Origin: Ruminococcus sp.
GTDB taxonomy: Bacteria > Bacillota_A > Clostridia > Oscillospirales > Ruminococcaceae
Assembly (NCBI RefSeq): GCF_016283395.1
Contig: NZ_JAEEMU010000049.1
Coordinates: forward strand, 1 to 64,000
DNA: 64,000 bases
Reading direction: 5' to 3'
Below the pieces are notes generated by a model. The model was not told the DNA's origin, searched no databases, and worked only from the letters and a program-made list of their open reading frames with translations. Made by a program: the position numbers and the translations under genes. Shown in pieces: positions 58,074 to 64,000 of this stretch (the stretch's first letter is position 1; every line of letters starts with the position of its first letter).

Positions 58074-58635
58074 TATCGCCTGTAAACAGCGCTATTGCTG
58101 CGGCAAGGAGCGGAAATGCTTCACGTCCGCAATAATATACTGCGGCTGCCGAAAGAACTATCATAAACAGTTTAACGGCAGTGAGGATATGCATGACTGC
58201 TCTTTCACGGACAGTCCCCAATGAAAGCAGTGATATTATTGCTCCGCCGTCGAGACTGCGGTAAGGCAGCATATTGTATACGGCAGCGATAAGGTTGAGC
58301 TGTGCAAAACTCCCGTGATATCCGCATATACTCAGCAATACATATAAGAGAATATTGGCGGCAGGTCCTGCAAGCAGTACGTATAGTCTGCTTTTGTCTG
58401 TGACTCTGCCGCCTTTCTGCGTCCCTATGACTATCCCTGCTCCGCTTACATCAACTGTGGATATACTGCCGCCTGTATGTCTCAAAGCTGTGAGATGACC
58501 TGCTTCGTGAAGCAGGCATACAGCGTAAAAGCTCAGGACAAGTCCGCTGCTGCGCATAAGGAATATCAGAGCATTGAACACCAAAAACGAAAAATGCACA
58601 CGTACAGCTGCTCCACATATTCTAATGCTTATCAA
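58057..58635 (-). CDS. SpoIVFB-like M50 site-2 protease
   Basis: An intramembrane zinc protease of 192 residues with four or more membrane spans. The active site is HEAGH (His43-Glu44-His47, in CLLHEAGHLTAL) and the second ligand is Asp129 in NMLPYRSLDGG, both as in SpoIVFB. SpoIVFB cuts the pro-sigma-K factor during spore formation in Bacillus. The start is TTG at 58635, with GAGGGAAG ahead; it overlaps the small membrane protein upstream by 14 bases, much as spoIVFA overlaps spoIVFB. The protein is shorter than B. subtilis SpoIVFB (288 aa) and lacks the C-terminal CBS domain. Confidence 0.88.
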   Translation of the reverse strand: MISIRICGAAVRVHFSFLVFNALIFLMRSSGLVLSFYAVCLLHEAGHLTALRHTGGSISTVDVSGAGIVIGTQKGGRVTDKSRLYVLLAGPAANILLYVLLSICGYHGSFAQLNLIAAVYNMLPYRSLDGGAIISLLSLGTVRERAVMHILTAVKLFMIVLSAAAVYYCGREAFPLLAAAIALFTGDITRSP

Positions 58636-58888
58636 TTACTTCCCTCAGCAGGTCAATAGGATTGACTATAACATAGCTGCTGTCTGATGCAAGTCCTTTC
58701 AGTCTGGTGAATACAGCTTCTGTTATTTCGGGATAAAAAAACCTGCCGCAGCAGAACATTACTGCCAAAATTATGCATAATACAGCCTGCGTAGCTATAA
58801 CGTCATCGGTTTTGTTTTTTCGTTTCCTTTCGTATGTATCGAGAAGCTCCTCTGTGGTGTCCTGCTCGGCTTTTTCTTCATTTCCCAT
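58622..58888 (-). CDS. Small membrane protein, possible SpoIVFA-like partner
   Basis: 88 residues: a charged cytoplasmic part (1-32), one membrane span (about 33-50, VLCIILAVMFCCGRFFYP) and an outer segment of 38 residues. It is directly upstream of, and overlaps, the SpoIVFB-like protease. In Bacillus the upstream gene is spoIVFA, a regulator that also has one membrane span, but that protein is three times longer and has an M23-like domain absent here. It may therefore be a reduced SpoIVFA or an unrelated protein. GAGGTG precedes the ATG. Confidence 0.65.
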   Translation of the reverse strand: MGNEEKAEQDTTEELLDTYERKRKNKTDDVIATQAVLCIILAVMFCCGRFFYPEITEAVFTRLKGLASDSSYVIVNPIDLLREVIDKH

Positions 58889-59014
58889 AATATCACCTCT
58901 GTAAAAAATATGCGAAAAAAATGAAAAAATGCAAAAAAATCCACGTTTTTTTCTGAAAACGAGGTATATAATAGTCTTGCGGAATTATCCGCAACTAAAT
59001 CAGAGGTACAAAAA

Positions 59015-59749
59015 ATGAAGATAAATATTCCTGCTGCACTGCTTACCGCTGCCGTTATGCCTTGTACAGCCGTTGTGGCTGCTGACAATACCAAAATAGG
59101 TTACGGTCAGGGTACGGCTGTCGATGAAAAGAACCGTCCCGTTGACGCAGTACAGTTCAACAGCCGATTCGGCGACCTTGATGCCTTCGCCCTGTCGGAG
59201 GACGAGAACAGAATAATCATCACCTTTGATCAGGGCTATGAAAACGGTTATACCGCAAAGATACTCGATACCCTGAAAGAGAAAAACGTTCAGGCTATAT
59301 TCTTCCTCACAGGCTCTTATGCAAAAACAGAGTCCGCTCTTGTAAAACGTATGATAGACGAGGGGCATATCCTCGGCAATCACGGCATGACTCATGCAAG
59401 TCTGCCGACTCTTTGCGATGAAAACGCTAAAGAAGAGATAATGTCGCTCCATGACTATGTATTGAACAACTACGGCTATCAGATGCAGTACTTTCGCTGT
59501 CCATGCGGCGAATATTCAGAACACGCTCTCGAAATCATAAAGGAATGCGGCTATAAGTCACTGTTCTGGAGCAGTGCCTACGTGGACTGGAACACAGACG
59601 CTCAGCCCAATCCTGCCGAAGGACTGAAAAAGCTCACGGATATGGCTCACGGCGGAGAGATACTCCTGCTCCACTCGGTATCTGCTACCAACGCCGAAAT
59701 ACTCGGCGACCTTATCGACAACTTCCGCGCCAAAGGGTATACTGTATAA
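59015..59749 (+). CDS. PdaA-like polysaccharide deacetylase
   Basis: A secreted CE4-family protein of 244 residues with a signal peptide (1-23). It follows B. subtilis PdaA closely: TFDQGYENGYTAKILDTL (71-87), where the usual second Asp of the CE4 motif is Gln (Asn in PdaA), then GNHGMTH (121-127) with the metal-binding His123 and His127, RCPCGEYSEHALEIIKECGY, SAYVDWN and LLHSVSATNAEIL. PdaA removes acetyl from muramic acid so that the delta-lactam of spore cortex can form. It lies 127 bases from a divergent SpoIVFB-like gene, a suggestive pairing in a genus not known for easy sporulation. Confidence 0.88.
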   Translation: MKINIPAALLTAAVMPCTAVVAADNTKIGYGQGTAVDEKNRPVDAVQFNSRFGDLDAFALSEDENRIIITFDQGYENGYTAKILDTLKEKNVQAIFFLTGSYAKTESALVKRMIDEGHILGNHGMTHASLPTLCDENAKEEIMSLHDYVLNNYGYQMQYFRCPCGEYSEHALEIIKECGYKSLFWSSAYVDWNTDAQPNPAEGLKKLTDMAHGGEILLLHSVSATNAEILGDLIDNFRAKGYTV

Positions 59750-59800
59750 AAACGGGGACGTATAGTTGTACTGCTCATATAGAAGTATATATGCAATTAT

Positions 59801-60000
59801 CGGGGAAAACCTTTCTGAGGAAAGGTTCTTCCCCGAACCCCTTTCCAAAGACTTTTTAGCTGTTTTTTTCTCAGATAGGGCACGCCGATAACCAATAAGC
59901 CCTGTAATTATACAGAGCGTGCCCTATCTGAGAAAAAATAAAACCAGAAGTTTTAGGGAGGGAGTTTGAGGGAGGACCCTTTTTCAAAAGGGTCTCCCTC
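59801..60000 (+). repeat. Three-hairpin dispersed repeat, copy 3
   Basis: Between convergent genes. Hairpin A (59801-59835): CGGGGAAAACCTTTC / GAAAGGTTCTTCCCCG. Central stem: TTTTTTTCTCAGATAGGGCACGC (about 59863-59885) pairs with GCGTGCCCTATCTGAGAAAAAA (59917-59938), with inner hairpin CTGT / ACAG at the right side as in copy 2. Hairpin C (59968-60000): GAGGGAGGACCC / GGGTCTCCCTC. The stems vary from copies 1 and 2 but still pair. Confidence 0.85.
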
Positions 60001-60053
60001 AATAGTGTATATAATATCTCTATCTGAACAATAACATTATACCGTTCGCGTTT

Positions 60054-60914
60054 TTATGCCAGTCTGCCCTTGATAACAAGTGTGCTTACGCCTGCTTGTG
60101 TTGTCCACTCGCCTGTCGTTTCGTCCTGCACAAACTGTGCGGCAGGTACTGTCACCTGACCGTCAAGGCTTGTAAACACACCTGTTGCAGTATCGTAAGC
60201 ATAGTTTGTGCCTGATACCCATGCTGTGCCGTTGAACTCGGCTGTAAGTCCGCTGAGTGCAGGAGTAAAGGTATCGCTGAATACTACATTGTCAGCAGCT
60301 TCTGCGGCATTTGTTCCGAAATTCTGTATTACAAAGGTATAGGTCACTTCACCGTTCTCCTCTACAGCCGCAGGACTCAGTGACTTGCTGATAGCAAGGT
60401 CTATACCCTCGGTGTAGGAAATAGTCTCTGAAGCTGAAACAGGTTCAAAACCTGCACCACTTACTGTAACTGTGTTTACTATCTCACCGTCTGCACCAAG
60501 AGGAGCAAATCCGTTAGTATCTGCTGAATATACCAGCATTGCATTGCCGCCTGCAGGTACATTTATACCTGTAACTGTGAGCGGTGAAAGTGAAACTACG
60601 GCAGGGGCTGCCTGCTGTACACCGTTTACATAATAGCAGAGAGTACCCTCATTGTAGGTCAGCGGAACAGCTGTGCCGCCTGTCTCGCCGAAGGTGTACT
60701 CGCCTAAATTATCTGTGACTGTAAGTCCGTTATAGCAGCTCGAACCTGTATTAACAATACTTACCATATACACATTCTTGCTGTCCTGTGAATAAATGTC
60801 GGGAACTGCATTGACAGATACTGAAAGCACTTCAAGTATCTCGCCTGCTGTTATATTTGAACTTGCAACTGTTCCGTTGTAGGAAAGAGTTGCCTGATTA
60901 TAGAATGTTGCCAT
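60054..60914 (-). CDS. DUF11-repeat surface-type protein
   Basis: 286 residues from the ATG at 60914, which follows GGAGG; the longer frame has no site. It begins MATFYNQATLSYNGTVASSN and then repeats DUF11-type beta-sandwich segments (VYMVSIVNTGSSCYNGLTVT, and GEVTYTFVIQNFGTNAAEAA). These are found in large surface proteins. There is no signal peptide or cell-wall anchor, an odd trait for this family, yet relatives starting MATxYNQATLSYNG exist in Clostridia that I recall; some may be spore-surface proteins. Function unknown. The leader upstream has two strong hairpins (GGCGG / CCGCC and GAGGGA / TCCCTC). Confidence 0.75.
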   Translation of the reverse strand: MATFYNQATLSYNGTVASSNITAGEILEVLSVSVNAVPDIYSQDSKNVYMVSIVNTGSSCYNGLTVTDNLGEYTFGETGGTAVPLTYNEGTLCYYVNGVQQAAPAVVSLSPLTVTGINVPAGGNAMLVYSADTNGFAPLGADGEIVNTVTVSGAGFEPVSASETISYTEGIDLAISKSLSPAAVEENGEVTYTFVIQNFGTNAAEAADNVVFSDTFTPALSGLTAEFNGTAWVSGTNYAYDTATGVFTSLDGQVTVPAAQFVQDETTGEWTTQAGVSTLVIKGRLA

Positions 60915-61013
60915 AATAATATCCTCCATATGGCGGCTGACCGCCGTATTAAGGGAGGGAGTCCCCTCCCTCGGTAATATTATATGCAGCTCCATGATTT
61001 TGCGTGAAATAGC

Positions 61014-61040
61014 AAAGCGCACTGATGAACAGTGCGCTTT
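61014..61040 (-). terminator. Terminator of the COG0523 GTPase gene
   Basis: A perfect 11-bp stem AAAGCGCACTG / CAGTGCGCTTT with a 5-base loop, 3 bases after the stop. Confidence 0.8.
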
Positions 61041-61042
61041 CT

Positions 61043-62020
61043 TTATATTGAAACATATTCTTTGTCGGTATTCAGCGGCATAATATGCTCGTCTATACGT
61101 TCGCGTGAAATACCGTCGCCAATGACGATAAGCACGGGCTGTCCCTCATCTACAGGGGATATCTCTGTCTTTTCACGGGTAGCGTTGACTTTCAGCCAGC
61201 CCCCTTCTATTGGCAGAGACCCCTTTATCCTGAATATACTGCCGCAGCTCTCATCGTTCATTATCCTTTCGATAAGCGGCGATATCTCGTTCCTGTCAAT
61301 ATTTATATGCATGAAATAGTGTACCGAGCTCTGTATATCCTCGGGGCTGAACTTCTTCACATAGCTCGAACCGCGATAGCCTGCATTTTTGAATAGCTTG
61401 TAGTCATCATCGTCAAAAGTCTCCCAGTCTTTAGCTATCATATCACGCATAGTCAGTCGGCGGTCACAGCGTATATTTTCAAGAGCATGATTAACGTGAG
61501 ATAAAATACGCTCAGCAGCCTGCTCAGCCGTTTCGTTCTTTATATTTCCAAGCTTGCTGAGAATAAGCTTTCCGCAGCAGGCTGCCTCTGAGCCGAGGAG
61601 ATATTCCATTTGCTCAGAAAGCTGCTCTTCCATTTCCGCATCTACAATGGTGAGCACGCTGCCTATCTCGAACCACCTGTCAAGTGGGGACTCATGCAGT
61701 ATGTCGAAGAATTCGTCCATATCGAATATACCCGAAGGCTCAACAAGTACACGGTCAAAATGCTGCATACCGAGAGATATGAGCTGGGTTTTGAAGCGCC
61801 TCCTGTGACAGTCCGCATCGCAGCCCCCTGCTATCATTTCAAGGCGGCAGTTGTCGCATTTAAGCTCCTGCAATATCATCATATCTATATTTACAGCACC
61901 GAAATCGTTTTCAAGAATGGCGATATTCTCGCCTTTATCTATGAAATGCCGCGCATATTTCATCAGGAACGTGGTCTTTCCCGAACCGAGTATTCCCGTT
62001 ATCAGGTCTATTTTTGTCAT
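61043..62020 (-). CDS. COG0523 (CobW/G3E) GTPase, probable metal chaperone
   Basis: 325 residues. Walker A is GILGSGKTT (9-17); switch and Walker B regions follow as LVEPSGIFDMDEF and VLTIVDAE; the nucleotide motif is near LILSKLGN, where the usual NKxD is replaced by SKLG. The metal-binding cysteines of COG0523 (normally CxCC) are here GGCDADC (Cys67 and Cys71), with an extra CDNC at 55-58. The C-terminal domain (about 215-320) matches the CobW C-terminal pattern ending in GD. Such proteins deliver zinc or cobalt to target enzymes. Promoter at 62045-62073. The target is unknown. Confidence 0.85.
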   Translation of the reverse strand: MTKIDLITGILGSGKTTFLMKYARHFIDKGENIAILENDFGAVNIDMMILQELKCDNCRLEMIAGGCDADCHRRRFKTQLISLGMQHFDRVLVEPSGIFDMDEFFDILHESPLDRWFEIGSVLTIVDAEMEEQLSEQMEYLLGSEAACCGKLILSKLGNIKNETAEQAAERILSHVNHALENIRCDRRLTMRDMIAKDWETFDDDDYKLFKNAGYRGSSYVKKFSPEDIQSSVHYFMHINIDRNEISPLIERIMNDESCGSIFRIKGSLPIEGGWLKVNATREKTEISPVDEGQPVLIVIGDGISRERIDEHIMPLNTDKEYVSI

Positions 62021-62044
62021 AAAGAACTGCCTCCTTCATATTTC

Positions 62045-62073
62045 AGTATAACATATCGGCTCATTCAAGTCAA
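62045..62073 (-). promoter_or_regulatory. Promoter of the COG0523 gene
   Basis: On the minus strand TTGACT (62068-62073), 17-base spacer, TATACT (62045-62050), with TGT before the -10. No Zur-like palindrome was clear. Confidence 0.75.
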
Positions 62074-62105
62074 ATGTATATCTGAATATTCAGGAAGCAG
62101 TTCAT

Positions 62106-62699
62106 TCATTTTCTGACTGCCTGTGCAAAGGCGTTCATTTTGTCGAAGTCCTTGAAGCCGTCCACCTCAAGGCAGGAGCTTGCGTCCACTGCATAAGGTC
62201 GGAACGTTTTCACAGCATCTGCAACATTTGCAGCTGTAAGTCCGCCTGCAAGGAAGTATTCACGTTTTATCTCACCGATGATTGACCAGTCAAAGGTCTC
62301 GCCCGAGCCCTGTCCCGAATCAAGCAGCACATAGTCCGCACAGCTGCTTTCAGCGGCTTTTATATCGGCTTCCGAGCGTACTTTATATGCGCGTATGACG
62401 CATATCCCGAGCTTTTTTAGTTCCGCTGCGTAATCCTCGCTCTCTTCCCCGTGAAGCTGTACATCTCTTATTGCACCGCTGCGGACTATGTCGATAACGT
62501 CCTCTATGGGAGAATTTACGAATACTCCCACAGGTGTTATACTGCTGTCAAGTTTTTTCGTAAGCTCGGCAGCAGTCTCCGGCTGTACATATCTCTTACT
62601 GGACTTTGCAAATACATAGCCGATATACTCGGGCTTTATCCTGTTTGCATATTCAATATCGGTTTCTCTGCGCAGTCCGCACATCTTTATCTTTGTCAT
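62106..62699 (-). CDS. trpF: Phosphoribosylanthranilate isomerase
   Basis: Third step of tryptophan synthesis from anthranilate: the Amadori rearrangement of PRA to CdRP. 197 residues, a single TIM barrel. The catalytic Cys is in KIKMCGLRRETD near the start, and the catalytic Asp in YVLLDSGQGSGETFDWS. VQLHGEES, RAYKVRSEAD and FLAGGLTAANVADAV are standard. It starts one base after the trpC stop, so it is translationally coupled. It is the last visible gene of the trp unit: trpA and trpB do not follow here. Confidence 0.96.
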   Translation of the reverse strand: MTKIKMCGLRRETDIEYANRIKPEYIGYVFAKSSKRYVQPETAAELTKKLDSSITPVGVFVNSPIEDVIDIVRSGAIRDVQLHGEESEDYAAELKKLGICVIRAYKVRSEADIKAAESSCADYVLLDSGQGSGETFDWSIIGEIKREYFLAGGLTAANVADAVKTFRPYAVDASSCLEVDGFKDFDKMNAFAQAVRK

Positions 62700-62700
62700 A

Positions 62701-63477
62701 TTATCCTTTCAGCTCAGCAAGCTTCGCTTTCTTATCGGCTGCGCGCATAAGAGTCTCGCCTATGAGAACTGCGTTGACTCCTGCTTCACGAAGAAGCCTT
62801 ATATCCTCTGCGGACTGAACTCCGCTCTCGGAGACGAAGCTCACGTTTGCGGGAGCAAGCTCACGCAAACGGCGGCTGTTGCCTGTATCTACAGAAAAAT
62901 CCTTTAAATTACGGTTGTTGACACCGATTATACGCGCACCTGCGGCAACAGCCGTGCGAAGCTCCGCTTCGTCGTGAGCTTCGACGAGAGCTGATAATCC
63001 CAGCTCATCGCATACGCCGATATATTCACTTATCTGCTCCTGAGTAAGTATGGAGCATATGAGCAGAACTGCCTTTGCGCCGAGAAGCTTTGCTTCGTAT
63101 ATCATGTACTCATCGACTGTGAAGTCCTTACGGATACAAGGGATACTTACATTAGACGCTATCTCACGGAGATATTCGTTACTTCCAAGAAACCACTTAG
63201 GCTCTGTAAGTACGGAAATGCAGTCAGCTCCTGCTGCCTCGTACTCCTTTGCAATGGCGAGATAAGGGAAGTCCTCTGCTATTATTCCCTTTGACGGAGA
63301 AGCCTTCTTGCACTCGCAAATAAAAGCGATATCGTCCTTTTTCAGTGCATTTTCAAACTCGAACTTTCCCATTGGCAGTTCAAGTGCCAGCTTTTTTATA
63401 TGATCTGCTGAAATATCTTTCTTAGCAGCCTCCACACGCTCACGGGCATAGTCGGCAAGCTTATCAAGTATAGTCAT
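62701..63477 (-). CDS. trpC: Indole-3-glycerol phosphate synthase
   Basis: Fourth step: ring closure to indole-3-glycerol phosphate. 258 residues. Key catalytic residues are in FICECKKASPSKGIIAEDF (the Glu and Lys near 52-60), SVLTEPKWFLGS, IRKDFTVDEYMIYEAKLLGA (the Lys-Asp-Phe), LVEAHDEAEL, IGVNNRNLKDFSVD and SESGVQSAEDI. All are intact. It lies 8 bases after trpD. The start is the ATG at 63477, with GGTGG ahead. Confidence 0.97.
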   Translation of the reverse strand: MTILDKLADYARERVEAAKKDISADHIKKLALELPMGKFEFENALKKDDIAFICECKKASPSKGIIAEDFPYLAIAKEYEAAGADCISVLTEPKWFLGSNEYLREIASNVSIPCIRKDFTVDEYMIYEAKLLGAKAVLLICSILTQEQISEYIGVCDELGLSALVEAHDEAELRTAVAAGARIIGVNNRNLKDFSVDTGNSRRLRELAPANVSFVSESGVQSAEDIRLLREAGVNAVLIGETLMRAADKKAKLAELKG

Positions 63478-63485
63478 TTTCCACC

Positions 63486-64000
63486 TCAGTTGTTTGATTC
63501 AGCGATAAACTTATCCATTGTAGCAAGTGCCTTGCCGCTGTCGATAAGCTCGGCAGCCTTTGCAACACCGTCTGCCATAGACTCAGCCTTGCCGCCGATA
63601 TATATAGCAGCACCTGCGTTGAGAAGAACTGCGTTTCTCTTGTGTCCCTTTATCTCGCCTGCAAGGATACCGCGTGTTATGGCTGCATTCTCCTCAGGTG
63701 TACCGCCCTTGAGGTCGTCCTTTGTGCAGCGTTCAAAGCCGAACTGCTCCGGAGTTATCTCATAGTTCTTCATCCAGCCGTCCTTGTACTCGCATACAGC
63801 TGTAGGCGCACTCAGTGATATCTCATCGAGCTTATCTGTACCGAATACTACCATACCGTTCTTTGAACCGAGTTTCATAAGTACCTCTGCAACAGGCTCA
63901 AGGAGAACTCTGTCATATACACCGAGAAGGTGATGATTAGGACAAGCAGGATTAGTCAGCGGCCCGAGTATATTGAATACTGTACGGAAGCCTAACTCCT
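63486..64000 (-). CDS. trpD: Anthranilate phosphoribosyltransferase (partial, 5' end outside window)
   Basis: Second step of the pathway: joins anthranilate and PRPP. The C-terminal 171 residues lie in the window; the frame stays open to the right edge. The visible part starts at [20 protein letters not shown], a TrpD hallmark, then [37 protein letters not shown] and [20 protein letters not shown]. An ATG at 63878 is an internal methionine, not the start. With trpC and trpF this is a normal order; trpE/G should be to the right, outside the window. Confidence 0.95.
   Translation of the reverse strand, partial: ELGFRTVFNILGPLTNPACPNHHLLGVYDRVLLEPVAEVLMKLGSKNGMVVFGTDKLDEISLSAPTAVCEYKDGWMKNYEITPEQFGFERCTKDDLKGGTPEENAAITRGILAGEIKGHKRNAVLLNAGAAIYIGGKAESMADGVAKAAELIDSGKALATMDKFIAESNN

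Overview
The window reads as a chromosome segment of a cellulolytic, Gram-positive gut bacterium of the genus Ruminococcus, with R. flavefaciens or a close relative the best guess. The main evidence is four secreted proteins with type I dockerins, three sharing a C-terminal IMQSLANPNKYG-type repeat and one having a second, different dockerin type. Also pointing this way are Thr-rich linkers, two tandem GH5 glycanases, strong GGAGG ribosome binding sites and TGnTATAAT promoters. No rRNA operon or CRISPR array is present, and one tRNA gene was found.

Layout. Positions 1-4700 (minus strand) are cargo of an integrative or conjugative element: a D12-class adenine methylase, several small element-type proteins (LPD28, DUF4314) and an ArdC-like antirestriction protein with a zincin motif. 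Positions 4800-10100 are AT-rich accessory DNA: a membrane-anchored protein, then a four-gene unit of ECF sigma factor, membrane anti-sigma candidate and two small secreted proteins, facing a divergent dockerin protein. This block ends at a tRNA-Ser(CGA) whose 3' end faces it, the usual geometry of an element integrated at a tRNA gene.

From 10.7 kb the core chromosome follows: glgB; aroC and a DAHP synthase (shikimate pathway); a DUF3343 protein with a cysteine desulfurase-like enzyme; and cdaA-cdaR (c-di-AMP synthesis). Positions 19.2-31.7 kb are a secretome and cellulosome block: a three-module non-catalytic dockerin protein, a dockerin-Ig-VanY carboxypeptidase, an orphan solute-binding lipoprotein and two GH5-dockerin enzymes. 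Then come uvrB and the pyrimidine cluster pyrR-pyrC-pyrF-lipoprotein-carA-carB, read leftward from a promoter and PyrR attenuator at 42.3-42.5 kb. Positions 42.6-47 kb hold a 20-residue hydrophobic peptide, a DUF6897 protein with two strong starts, trmB, two M42 peptidases and a GNAT enzyme.

Positions 47.4-54.7 kb (minus) hold a SEL1-repeat protein, a lipoprotein, a zinc-ribbon/LRR protein, diaminopimelate dehydrogenase and a second sigma/anti-sigma pair preceded by a tandem array of 96-bp units. From 55.2 kb come an epimerase/Fe-alcohol dehydrogenase/cyclase operon, a SpoIVFB-like protease with a small membrane partner, a PdaA-like deacetylase, a DUF11 protein, a COG0523 GTPase and the end of a trp operon (trpD-trpC-trpF).

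The most unusual features are non-coding. One is a roughly 200-bp, three-hairpin repeat present three times, with compensatory stem changes and an apparently flipped central module. Others are a family of degenerate seven-base tandem arrays, a family of short palindromes whose stems differ in sequence but always pair, and a 133-nt nested palindrome in front of the solute-binding protein. All family assignments come from reading motifs by eye; no database search was run.
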